Source: Syntrophaceae bacterium UBA2251 | GTDB lineage: Bacteria > Desulfobacterota > Syntrophia > Syntrophales > UBA2251 | Length of the DNA: 64,000 bases | Assembly (NCBI GenBank): GCA_002347815.1 | Contig: DDXV01000048.1 | Coordinates: 1 to 64,000 of the forward strand | Direction of reading: 5' to 3' | Shown here: piece after piece, positions 7,272 through 15,374 of the stretch | Position numbering within the stretch: position 1 is the first letter of the stretch | How the letters are laid out: each line of letters begins with the position of its first letter | Notes under the pieces: generated by a model | Databases searched by the model: none | Seen by the model: only the letters and a program-made list of their open reading frames with translations | Told to the model about the DNA's origin: nothing | Made by a program: the position numbers and the translations under genes

Positions 7272-9929
7272 TCAGCCCAGATCGGCAAACCGCTTCAGGG
7301 CCGCCTCCAGGGCCTGGTGTTTGTCCGTCAATTCCCGGTGTTTCCCCTCTTCCTTCTGAACGACGGCGGCCGCCGCCCGGGCGAGAAAATCCCGGTTGGC
7401 GAGTTTTTTCGCAACCCCTTCGAGATCCCGGTTCACCTTGGCCAGTTCCTTCCGCAGCCGGGCCCGCTCCGCGCCGATATCGACCACGCCCTCCAGAAGG
7501 ACGAAGATGCGCAGGGAGCCGACGACCCCCGTGGCGGCCCCCTTGGGCTCCTCGAGGGTCTGGTCGATATCGAGGGTCCGGAGATTGGCCAGGTTGACGA
7601 TATGGCCGCGCTCGGCGGCGACGACGGCCGCCGCCCCGGCCTCCGGCGCAAAGATCCGGACGTTCACCTTCTTGGAGGGGGCGATGTTGACCTCCCCCCG
7701 GATGTTCCGGATCGCGCTGATCACGTCCATGACGAGCCCCATGCGCGCCTCCGCTTCCGGATCGGCCAGCGTTTCGTCCTCACGCGGGAACTCGCTGACC
7801 ATGACGGACGTGCCGTCCGCCACGAGGGTCTGCCAAATCTCCTCCGTGAGAAACGGCATGAAGGGATGCAGCAGCTTGAGCGAGGACTGGAGCGTCTGGC
7901 GCAGCGTCCGGCGGGCGGCGCGCACGGCCGCGTTCTCCTCGCTCCCGTAGAGAACCGGTTTGACCAGTTCGAGGTACCAGTCGCACAGCTCGTGCCAGAC
8001 GAACTGGTACACGGCGGCGGCGGCCTCGTTGAATTTGTATTCGTCGAGCCCCCGGATGACCTCGGCGGTCGTTCGGTTGAGGCGCGAACGGATCCAGCGG
8101 TCGGCCAGGGAGAGGTCCTGCGGCGGGACCGGTTCGGCCTCCTCCGGCTCGCCCTTCAGGTTCATGAGCGAGAACTTCGTCGCGTTCCAGATCTTGTTGA
8201 CGAAATACTTGTAGCCCTCGATCCGCTCCTCCGACATGCGCACGTCGCGCCCCTGGGCGCTGAAGGCCGCCAGGGTGAAGCGGAAGGCGTCCGTGCCGTA
8301 CTTGTCGATCATCTCCAGGGGGTCGATGCTGTTCCCCTTGGACTTGCTCATCTTGTCGCCCTTCTCGTCGCGGACCAGCGCGTGGAGATAGACGTCCCGG
8401 AAGGGAACGTCCTTCATGACGTAAAGACCCATCATCATCATGCGCGCCACCCAGAAGAACAGGATGTCGAACCCGGTGACGAGGAGCGACGTGGGATAGA
8501 AGGTCTTCAGGGCCGCCGTCCCGTCAGGCCATCCCAGCGTGGAGAAGGGCCAGAGGGCGGAACTGAACCAGGTGTCGAGGACGTCCTCCTCCTGCCGCAG
8601 GTCCCGGCCCTGGCAATCGGGACACGTCTCGGGATCGTGCGTGGCGACGATCATCCGGCCGCACCCGTCGCAGGTCCACACGGGGATCCGGTGACCCCAC
8701 CAGATCTGACGGGAGATGCACCAGTCGCGGATGTTGTCCATCCATTCGTAGTAAGTGGATTCCCACATGGACGGAACGATCCGGGTCTCGCCCTTGACGA
8801 CCGCCGCCGTGGCGGCCCGGGCCAGGGGCTGGATCTTGACGAACCACTGCTTGGAGACCATCGGTTCGATGTCCGTCTTGCAGCGGTAGCACTGACCGAT
8901 GTTGTGGACGTAGGGCTCCGTCCCGACGAGATAGCCCTGCGCTTCCAGATCCCGGACGACATTCTGCCGGCATTCGTAGCGGTCCTGGCCCGCGTACGCG
9001 CCGCCGTTGGCGTTGATCACGCCGCCGCCGTCCATGATCTTGATGATTTCGAGGTCGTGCCGCCCCGCCATGGCAAAGTCGTTCGGGTCGCAGGCGGGCG
9101 TGATCTTGACGGCGCCGGATCCGAAGTCCAGGGTCACGTAGTCGTCGGCGATGATGGGAATTTCCTTGTTCATGAGGGGCAGGATGACGCGCTTCCCCAC
9201 GAGGTCCCGGTACCGGTCGTCTTCCGGATTGACGGCGACCGCCGTATCGCCGAGCATCGTCTCGGGACGGGTCGTGGCGACGACGATTTCGCCCTGACCG
9301 TCGGCAAAGGGATAACGGATGTTCCAGAGAAAACCGGGCTCCTGCTTGTATTCCACCTCCAGATCGGAGATGGCCGTGTGGCAGCGCGGGCACCAGTTGA
9401 CGATGTAGTCGCCCTGGTAGATGAGGCCGTCGTCGTAGAGGCGGACGAACACCTCCCTGACGGCACGGGACAGCCCCTCGTCCATCGTGAAGCGCTCGCG
9501 CTCCCAGTCGCAGGAGCAGCCCAGGCGCTTCAACTGGTTGATGATCACGCCGCCGTATTTGGCCTTCCACTCCCAGACGCGCGCGATGAACTTCTCCCGG
9601 CCGAGGTCGTGGCGGGTGAACCCCTCCCGCGCCAGTTCCTGCTCCACGACGTTCTGGGTCGCGATCCCGGCATGGTCCATGCCGGGCATCCAGAGGGCGT
9701 TGTAGCCCTGCATGCGCTTGAACCGGACGATGATGTCCTGCAGGACATTGTTCAGGGCATGGCCCATGTGGAGCATTCCCGTGACGTTGGGGGGAGGGAT
9801 GACGATGGCGAACGGCGGCTTGGCGCCGTCATCGGCCGCGTGGAAAAAGCCCTTCTCCAGCCAGTAGGCGTACCACTTCGCTTCGGAATCCCGGGGTTCG
9901 TAGGTTTTGCTTAAGGTGCCACCGCCCAT
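7272..9929 (-). CDS. valS: Valyl-tRNA synthetase
   Basis: ValS charges tRNA-Val. The 885-residue class Ia synthetase has the HIGH-type motif in PPPNVTGMLHMGHALN (about residue 45), the inserted CP1 editing domain with conserved TTRPETMLGDTAVAVNP, a zinc-ribbon-like insertion (CPRCHT; later CDGCGRM and CPDCQG) and the KMSKS signature in GDKMSKSKGN (about residue 520). The C-terminus carries the long ValS-specific coiled coil (residues about 825-880). All catalytic motifs are intact. A GGAG-containing RBS precedes ATG 9929. It heads the cofactor operon running to coaX. Confidence 0.97.
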   Translation of the reverse strand: MGGGTLSKTYEPRDSEAKWYAYWLEKGFFHAADDGAKPPFAIVIPPPNVTGMLHMGHALNNVLQDIIVRFKRMQGYNALWMPGMDHAGIATQNVVEQELAREGFTRHDLGREKFIARVWEWKAKYGGVIINQLKRLGCSCDWERERFTMDEGLSRAVREVFVRLYDDGLIYQGDYIVNWCPRCHTAISDLEVEYKQEPGFLWNIRYPFADGQGEIVVATTRPETMLGDTAVAVNPEDDRYRDLVGKRVILPLMNKEIPIIADDYVTLDFGSGAVKITPACDPNDFAMAGRHDLEIIKIMDGGGVINANGGAYAGQDRYECRQNVVRDLEAQGYLVGTEPYVHNIGQCYRCKTDIEPMVSKQWFVKIQPLARAATAAVVKGETRIVPSMWESTYYEWMDNIRDWCISRQIWWGHRIPVWTCDGCGRMIVATHDPETCPDCQGRDLRQEEDVLDTWFSSALWPFSTLGWPDGTAALKTFYPTSLLVTGFDILFFWVARMMMMGLYVMKDVPFRDVYLHALVRDEKGDKMSKSKGNSIDPLEMIDKYGTDAFRFTLAAFSAQGRDVRMSEERIEGYKYFVNKIWNATKFSLMNLKGEPEEAEPVPPQDLSLADRWIRSRLNRTTAEVIRGLDEYKFNEAAAAVYQFVWHELCDWYLELVKPVLYGSEENAAVRAARRTLRQTLQSSLKLLHPFMPFLTEEIWQTLVADGTSVMVSEFPREDETLADPEAEARMGLVMDVISAIRNIRGEVNIAPSKKVNVRIFAPEAGAAAVVAAERGHIVNLANLRTLDIDQTLEEPKGAATGVVGSLRIFVLLEGVVDIGAERARLRKELAKVNRDLEGVAKKLANRDFLARAAAAVVQKEEGKHRELTDKHQALEAALKRFADLG

Positions 9930-10033
9930 TGATACACTCCATGAAAAAATCCCCCTTCCTCCCCCGCGGAGGCGCTGCGCTCCGCACTGTTCGAGGGGCG
10001 ATCGAGGGGATCTTTCCGCTAAGATGATGCCAA

Positions 10034-10073
10034 GGGGACGGCGGGGCGAATGGATTTCCCCCCTGCCGTCCCC
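10034..10073 (-). terminator. Hairpin downstream of the SLH/TPR lipoprotein gene
   Basis: A 9-bp inverted repeat GGGGACGGC / GCCGTCCCC (10034-10042 and 10065-10073) follows the minus-strand gene ending at 10128. There is no strong T-tract, so it may be a weak terminator or an RNA-stabilising stem. A second, shorter stem lies at about 10095-10113. Confidence 0.35.
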
Positions 10074-10127
10074 CGCGTCTTGGCCTTGCCTGTTCGGATC
10101 CTGCCCGACAGGATCTCTCTTTCCTGC

Positions 10128-11345
10128 TTAATAAATCCTCAGGATATCGCTGAACTTACGAATGATGAGCAGGGCGTCGGCCCCAGCCACCGGACCCAGG
10201 GGACCGAACTCACCCGTCGCCAGATTGCTCGCTTCCATCACGCCGCGCGACGTCACCACCCGCACCGCGTTGTAGTAGGGAAGGTCCGTTCTCAAATCCG
10301 GGAAAGACGACGCCGTCTCCCCGATAAATTTGGTCGCCAGGGTGTTGTCGCCGCTCACCTTCATGAGGATGTCCTCGATCATCATGGCGTAACTTGCCCG
10401 GTCGATCAGGTCGTTCGGATGAAAGGCGCCATCCGGGAAGACCTCGAGCCCCCGGACGCCCAACTGGATGATCCCCTCGATGTCCGCCTTCAGGGGATGC
10501 GTGGCGATATCGCTGGCCGTTTTCGGGGCGGGGCCGGCGGCCTTGGCCTTCTCGGGATCCTTGAAGGACGTGTCGAAGGTTTTCAGGGTGCGTTTCTGAT
10601 ACAGGACATCGATCTTCAATTCCTCCATGAACAGGGCCGCCGCATCGGCGCGGGTGATCTGCTCCACGAAGGCGATCTTCTTTCCGGTGATCGTGCCCGG
10701 CATGGCCCGCTGGATCTTCTGGACGAGACGCCACTGATCGTCGGCCTCGCGCATATAATCGCCCTTCAGATCCAGGACCTTGGCAAACATGGACGCGGCC
10801 TGGTTGACGTCCAGGGCCGTCTTGTAAGCGACCCCCATGAAATAGTAAGCGGCCGAGGCCTTGGGATCGATGAGCACGGCGTCGTCGAATTCCCCCTTCG
10901 CCGTATCCAGCCAGTCGGACGGGGGTTTGCACACCACGCCGGTGCGGATGCCCGACCGGAGGCAGTCGGCGGCGCTCAGGGTGTTGATGCGGATGTAGCC
11001 GACATGCACGAAGACCTTTTCCTCATCGGTTTTCGCGTATTTCCCGGCCTTCTTCATCATCTCGAAAGCGGCGCTGAAATCCTGCTGATAGGCATTGGCA
11101 AGGCCACTGCCCGCGTAGGCCTTGGCGTACTTGGGATCCAGCTGGATGGCCAGGTTGAAGGATTGCTGGGCATCGACATAGCGTGCCTGATCCAGCAGCT
11201 TCATGCCCGTGTAAAAATGATGCTCCGGCGTGTCCAGTTCGCTGGTCGCCACCCTGACCTTGGGACCGCAGGAAACGAGAAACAGGGCCGCCGCGGCGAG
11301 GACCAGGACCATGGTGAGATTTCGATTCTTGAATATACGAACCAT
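10128..11345 (-). CDS. TPR lipoprotein with C-terminal SLH-like domain
   Basis: ATG 11345 is chosen because AAGGAGG lies 5 nt upstream; the longer frame lacks an RBS. The 405-residue product has a lipoprotein signal peptide ending in LFLVSC (Cys about 26). TPR-like helices follow (residues about 45-130; the repeat KYAKAYAGSGLANAY is typical), then two S-layer-homology-like segments near the C-terminus (RADAAALFMEEL; GIIQLGVRGLEVFPDGAFHPND; a third partial one around YYNAVRVVTSRGVMEA). It is likely an outer-membrane-anchored scaffold that contacts peptidoglycan or cell-wall polymer. SLH domains are usual in Gram-positives but also occur in some diderms. It has its own promoter at 11431-11460. 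Confidence 0.75.
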   Translation of the reverse strand: MVRIFKNRNLTMVLVLAAAALFLVSCGPKVRVATSELDTPEHHFYTGMKLLDQARYVDAQQSFNLAIQLDPKYAKAYAGSGLANAYQQDFSAAFEMMKKAGKYAKTDEEKVFVHVGYIRINTLSAADCLRSGIRTGVVCKPPSDWLDTAKGEFDDAVLIDPKASAAYYFMGVAYKTALDVNQAASMFAKVLDLKGDYMREADDQWRLVQKIQRAMPGTITGKKIAFVEQITRADAAALFMEELKIDVLYQKRTLKTFDTSFKDPEKAKAAGPAPKTASDIATHPLKADIEGIIQLGVRGLEVFPDGAFHPNDLIDRASYAMMIEDILMKVSGDNTLATKFIGETASSFPDLRTDLPYYNAVRVVTSRGVMEASNLATGEFGPLGPVAGADALLIIRKFSDILRIY

Positions 11346-11430
11346 ATCATCCTCCTTATTCTTGAAAAGACCGTTCTCCTGGAACCCGTCCGGGGATTCC
11401 GTTTGTTCTTCAACCACCGATTTGCCTGTT

Positions 11431-11460
11431 TTTATAATCTTCCCCTCCCCTTTAAGTCAA
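11431..11460 (-). promoter_or_regulatory. Sigma-70-like promoter for the SLH/TPR lipoprotein gene
   Basis: Reading on the minus strand, -35 TTGACT (11460-11455) and -10 TATAAA (11436-11431) are 18 bp apart, matching at 5/6 and 5/6. The TGA stop codon of miaA (11459-11457) is embedded in the -35 box. Confidence 0.6.
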
Positions 11461-12395
11461 GGACTTTCACGGTTCAGAAACGGCCGCAGACAGGCTTCCA
11501 CGCCCGCCGTATCGCTGGGAGAAAACCAGCGGATATCCGGATCGGGGGCAAACCAGGTCTGTTGACGTTTGGCGTAATGCCGCGTATCGCGCTTCAGCCT
11601 CCGGACCGCATCGGCCAGATCGCCCTCTCCGCGGAGATAGCCCCCGATATGGCGATAGCCCAGGGATTGCATCGGCTTGAGCGACGCACCGTAGCCGCGC
11701 GCCACCAGTCCCGCGACTTCGTCCACGAGGCCGGCGGCGATCATGGCGTCGACGCGCGCCTCGATCCGTTCAAAGAGCGGTTCCCGCTCCAGCCGAAGGC
11801 CGATCTTGAGGCCGCGGTAGCGCTGTTCGGCAAAGCGATGCCCGGCCTGTTTGCCGACGATGGACTCTCCGGTCAGGGCGAGAACCTCGAGCGCCCTCAC
11901 GATGCGGACCGCATCGTGGGGGTGGATCCGCCCCGCCGCACGGGGATCGAGCCGCCGGAGCTGTTCGTGAAGGTGAGGAACGCCCTTCTCGTCGCGGACC
12001 GCCTTCCATCGCGCGCGCAGGGCCTCGTCCGGGCCGGGGCTGCCGAGAAGCCCCCCCAGAAGGGCGCGGATATAGAGCCCCGTCCCGCCCACGACGAACA
12101 TCGGCTTTCCCAGGCGGTGCAGACGGTCGATGATCCGCCCGGCCTGTTCGACAAAGAGGGCGGCGTTGAAGGGCTCGTCCGGATCGACGATGTCGATGAG
12201 ATGGTGGGGGACGCGTGCACGGGCTTCCCGGCTCGGCTTGGCGGTCCCGATATCCATTTGCCGGTAAACCTGCATGGAGTCGGCACTGATGATTTCCCCG
12301 CCGTACGCCTGGGCGAGTTCGAGCGCCAGCGCCGACTTCCCGACCGCCGTCGGCCCCAGGATCACGATGAGTTTCGGCCTGTCCCCGGACGTCAT
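11457..12395 (-). CDS. miaA: tRNA dimethylallyltransferase
   Basis: MiaA prenylates A37 of tRNAs that read UNN codons, using DMAPP. The 312-residue protein starts with the P-loop GPTAVGKSALALELA, followed by SADSMQVYRQMDIGTAKP and GGTGLYIRALLGG, and ends with the RRLKRDTRHYAKRQQTWF tRNA-binding helix. Length is normal. It lies 24 nt after mutL; miaA and mutL are neighbours in many proteobacteria. Confidence 0.97.
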   Translation of the reverse strand: MTSGDRPKLIVILGPTAVGKSALALELAQAYGGEIISADSMQVYRQMDIGTAKPSREARARVPHHLIDIVDPDEPFNAALFVEQAGRIIDRLHRLGKPMFVVGGTGLYIRALLGGLLGSPGPDEALRARWKAVRDEKGVPHLHEQLRRLDPRAAGRIHPHDAVRIVRALEVLALTGESIVGKQAGHRFAEQRYRGLKIGLRLEREPLFERIEARVDAMIAAGLVDEVAGLVARGYGASLKPMQSLGYRHIGGYLRGEGDLADAVRRLKRDTRHYAKRQQTWFAPDPDIRWFSPSDTAGVEACLRPFLNRESP

Positions 12396-12419
12396 ATCCT
12401 CCTCAGCCGGCCATTCGCC

Positions 12420-14201
12420 TCAGGTTCTCCTGAACATCCGTTTCAGGTCCCGTTCGTCGATGAGCACATACGCGGGCCGTCCATGCGGGCACGTGGAGGG
12501 GAAGGAAATGGCGTCCAGTTCCCGGCAGAGGGCGCCGACCTCCGCCTCCGTCAGTTCCTGATGCGCCTTGACCGCCCCCTGGCAGGCGAGGACGGCGTGG
12601 AACCTGTCCCGCTGTTCCTGGAGCCCGGCCGTCGCGGGCAGTTCGGACAGTTCGGACAGGAGATCTCTGACCGTCTGACGGGGATCGAGGTTCGGGACGA
12701 GGGCGGGGACGGCCTTGACGGCGATGCTGGTGTCCCCGAACGGCTCGATGGTGAAACCCAGTTCGTCCCAGAGCGTCTGCAGCGACAGGGCGAGCTGAAA
12801 CTCACCGGCGCGCAGCGAGATCACTTCCGGCAGGAGAAGCTGCTGGGTCACGACCTTTCCCGCCGCCCCGCTCGTTCGCAGGCGTTCGAAAAGAACCCGC
12901 TCGTGGGCCGCATGCTGATCCATCAGGAGGATGCCGGCGGGATGCGCAAAGACCAGATAGGTGGACAGGACCTGCCCCAGGTAGGTCCCCTCGGTAAAGC
13001 GGATCGCCGCCTCCGGGGATGGACCCGCCGTCGCGGGCGGCGCCGGGGGCCCCGCGTCGCGGCCCGGGCGAACCGCCGGGACCGCCGGCAGCCCCGCAAA
13101 GAGGCGCTTGCTCCTCCCGGAGGAAACCGTGTACCGCTTCATGGCCTCCTCGATGCGGGCCTGGTACAGGGGCTCCCGCGCGAGGTCGGCCGGGGGGGCG
13201 GACGGAACGGCGGGCGATCCGGAAAGGGCCGCGACCAAGCCCTCGACGATCAGCGCGTAGATCTCCCGGGGTTGCCGGAACCGGACCTCCGCCTTGGCCG
13301 GATGGACGTTGACATCCACCTCTTCGGGAGGCACGTCGAGATAAAGGATGCAGGCCGGGTAGCGCCTGGCTTCGATGAGGCGGCGGTAGGCCGTCATGAC
13401 GGCATGCTGCAGGAGGGGGTCCCGAACGAAGCGGCCGTTGACGTAACAGAAGATCTGTTTGCCGTCGGAACGGGTCCAGGCGGGACGCGAGCAAAATCCC
13501 GAGAGGGCGGCCGTTTCCCGGAAGCCTGAAAAAGGCAGCAGGTGGCCGGCCGCTTCCTCCCCCAACAGAAGCCCCAGCCGTTCCCGGTCTCCCTCCGTCG
13601 CGGGGAGGCTCATCATGCTGCGCCCGTTGGCCTGGACCCCCACCCGGACGCGGCGATGGGGAAGCGCCACCCGGGTAATCGCTTCCAGGCAGGCCGCCAG
13701 TTCCGTGGATTCCCGCTTGAGGAATTTCTTCCGGACGGGAACGGGGTCGAAGATATTTTCGACGAGGATGGAGGTGCCGGCAGGGCAGCCGCAATCGGTC
13801 ACCTCGAGGATTTGGCCGGCCTCGACGATCAGGCGCGTTCCGGCCGGCCGGTCGCGGCGGCGCGTGATCAGGGTGACGCGCGAAACGGCCGCGATGCTGG
13901 GCAGGGCCTCGCCCCGAAAGCCGAAGGACCGTATCCGATAAATGTCTTCAAAAGAGGCGATCTTGCTGGTGGCAAAGCGGGAAAACGCCAGGGGAACGTC
14001 GGCGGCCTCCATTCCCTCGCCGTCATCGGTGACGCGGATGGCGCCGCAGCCCCCCTGCCGCAACTCGATGCCGACCGCTCCGGCCCCGGCGTCGAGGGCA
14101 TTTTCGAGGAGTTCCTTGACGATCGACGCGGGACGTTCCACCACCTCGCCGGCGGCGATGCGGTTGGTCAGTACCTCGGGCAGAACGGCGATTTTCCCCA
14201 C
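12420..14201 (-). CDS. mutL: DNA mismatch repair protein MutL (endonuclease-type)
   Basis: MutL couples MutS mismatch recognition to strand removal. The 593-residue protein has the GHKL ATPase motifs IAAGEVVERPASIVKELLEN, DDGEGM and GFRGEAL in the N-terminal third, the linker rich in A, P and G (residues about 340-400), and a C-terminal domain with the complete nicking motif DQHAAHERVLFE (DQHAx2Ex4E) plus CPHGRP near the C-terminus, which helps to bind metal. It should therefore be an intrinsic nickase, as expected in organisms lacking MutH. miaA follows directly. Confidence 0.96.
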   Translation of the reverse strand: MGKIAVLPEVLTNRIAAGEVVERPASIVKELLENALDAGAGAVGIELRQGGCGAIRVTDDGEGMEAADVPLAFSRFATSKIASFEDIYRIRSFGFRGEALPSIAAVSRVTLITRRRDRPAGTRLIVEAGQILEVTDCGCPAGTSILVENIFDPVPVRKKFLKRESTELAACLEAITRVALPHRRVRVGVQANGRSMMSLPATEGDRERLGLLLGEEAAGHLLPFSGFRETAALSGFCSRPAWTRSDGKQIFCYVNGRFVRDPLLQHAVMTAYRRLIEARRYPACILYLDVPPEEVDVNVHPAKAEVRFRQPREIYALIVEGLVAALSGSPAVPSAPPADLAREPLYQARIEEAMKRYTVSSGRSKRLFAGLPAVPAVRPGRDAGPPAPPATAGPSPEAAIRFTEGTYLGQVLSTYLVFAHPAGILLMDQHAAHERVLFERLRTSGAAGKVVTQQLLLPEVISLRAGEFQLALSLQTLWDELGFTIEPFGDTSIAVKAVPALVPNLDPRQTVRDLLSELSELPATAGLQEQRDRFHAVLACQGAVKAHQELTEAEVGALCRELDAISFPSTCPHGRPAYVLIDERDLKRMFRRT

Positions 14202-14249
14202 AGCAGATCATCCTCCCCGCCGCGATGCGCCCCCGGGCGAACCCACAAG

Positions 14250-14280
14250 AAAAACCGCAGCCCCGGTGGGGGACTGCGGT
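14250..14280 (-). terminator. Intrinsic terminator closing the envelope-protein cluster
   Basis: On the minus strand the stem ACCGCAG-T-CCCC / GGGG-CTGCGGT is followed by TTTTT (plus-strand A-run 14250-14254). It lies 39 nt past the stop of the LPP20-like gene and before mutL, so it marks the end of the 14.3-24.9 kb cluster. Confidence 0.8.
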
Positions 14281-14318
14281 CGAGATCCTGCCTGCCTATG
14301 AACGCGCCCCGGAAATGC

Positions 14319-15239
14319 TCAATCCAGAACGATCATGACCCGGCATTGTTTCAGGAAACTCAGGTTTTCGGCGGCGCCGCGGATTTTATTCGCATCGGCG
14401 TTGCTGATCACGATGTCGGAGCGGCCCGGCCCTTCCGTCCGCAATCCCTTGAGGCTGACGGGATTGTTGGTGACCCGCGCGTTGCTCTGGGCGGCGTTGA
14501 GATCGCGGGCGTAACCGCTCATCCCCTGCTGAATGGCGTATTCGCGATCCACGTTCAGGGAGCCGTACACCTCTTTCCCGCTTTCATCCAGGATCTTGGG
14601 CGACATGGCGGGCCTGGCCTTCAGACCGCGCGCATCGATCACGAGTCCGGTGAAAACCTCCGGAGGCGCCGCGGGCGCCGCAGGGGCCGGCGCGGCGGGC
14701 TCAGGCGGCGCCGCCACGGGAGGGGCCGCGGGCGCCGCCGCTTCCGGTGCCGCCGGTTTCTTCTGCATCAGCCGGGGGATGATCACCTGGGAAAAGCCGC
14801 CGGCAAGCGGCATCCGGAGCGTCACCTCCACGGTCCCGTCCGAGAGGTAGTCCTGTTTGACGAGATGAGCGTCCTTGACCAGACCCTCCACCTGGGTGTT
14901 GATCACATCGCTCTCCACGGTGAAATCCTTGACCACCGTCTTGGAATCCACCCGGACCCCCTTCGCGAGTTCGAGGAGGTTGCGGTAGGCGTCGACCCGG
15001 GCCGCGCGGAGCGCCAGCGGACGGGCCTGGGGCTTCCCGATGAACCTTTCCGGCGGGGCGCCGATGCCCACGGCCTCGATGTAGCCCTCCGACCAGTTGA
15101 TCTTGCCCTTGCCGGCCATCTGCTCGACAATCTGCGTCCATTCCGGCATGCTCACCGTATCGGCGGCCAGGCCCGCACCGGCATACAGAAACAGGCCCGC
15201 CATCAAAATCCCCATCGTCAGCACCCATTTTGACTTCAT
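14319..15239 (-). CDS. LPP20-like exported protein
   Basis: ATG 15239 is chosen for its AAGGAGG box 5 nt upstream. The 306-residue protein has a signal peptide (residues 1-25, cleavage near GAGLAAD) and an LPP20/FlgT-N-type domain (about 40-155). Visible signatures are ALRAARVDAYRNLLELAKGV, VRVDSKTVVKDF and GLVKDAHLVK followed by a beta-rich VEVTLRMPL end. A proline/alanine-rich linker (about 165-205) leads to a second domain (about 210-306) starting TGLVIDARGL. It is the last gene of the cluster that begins at 24867. Role is unknown; related domains occur in flagellar-outer-membrane and secretion accessory proteins. Confidence 0.7.
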   Translation of the reverse strand: MKSKWVLTMGILMAGLFLYAGAGLAADTVSMPEWTQIVEQMAGKGKINWSEGYIEAVGIGAPPERFIGKPQARPLALRAARVDAYRNLLELAKGVRVDSKTVVKDFTVESDVINTQVEGLVKDAHLVKQDYLSDGTVEVTLRMPLAGGFSQVIIPRLMQKKPAAPEAAAPAAPPVAAPPEPAAPAPAAPAAPPEVFTGLVIDARGLKARPAMSPKILDESGKEVYGSLNVDREYAIQQGMSGYARDLNAAQSNARVTNNPVSLKGLRTEGPGRSDIVISNADANKIRGAAENLSFLKQCRVMIVLD

Positions 15240-15374
15240 GACATCCTCCTTAACGGTTATGAAACCACCCACAGAAACATCCCCTCGGCAAATGCAACCC
15301 CCATGCTGCCGCATGATGGGCACGATAACAGAATCTCCCTCCCCTTTCAACGGGGAAATTGCCCTCCCCGAAGC

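Noticed and set aside
6759..9914. Very long plus-strand open frame across valS
   Set aside because: It is antisense to a complete valS and arises from GC-rich codon bias; its translation is arginine/valine/aspartate-rich with no domain.
10050..13529. Very long plus-strand open frame across the SLH, miaA and mutL genes
   Set aside because: It crosses three well-supported minus-strand genes and shows no motif.
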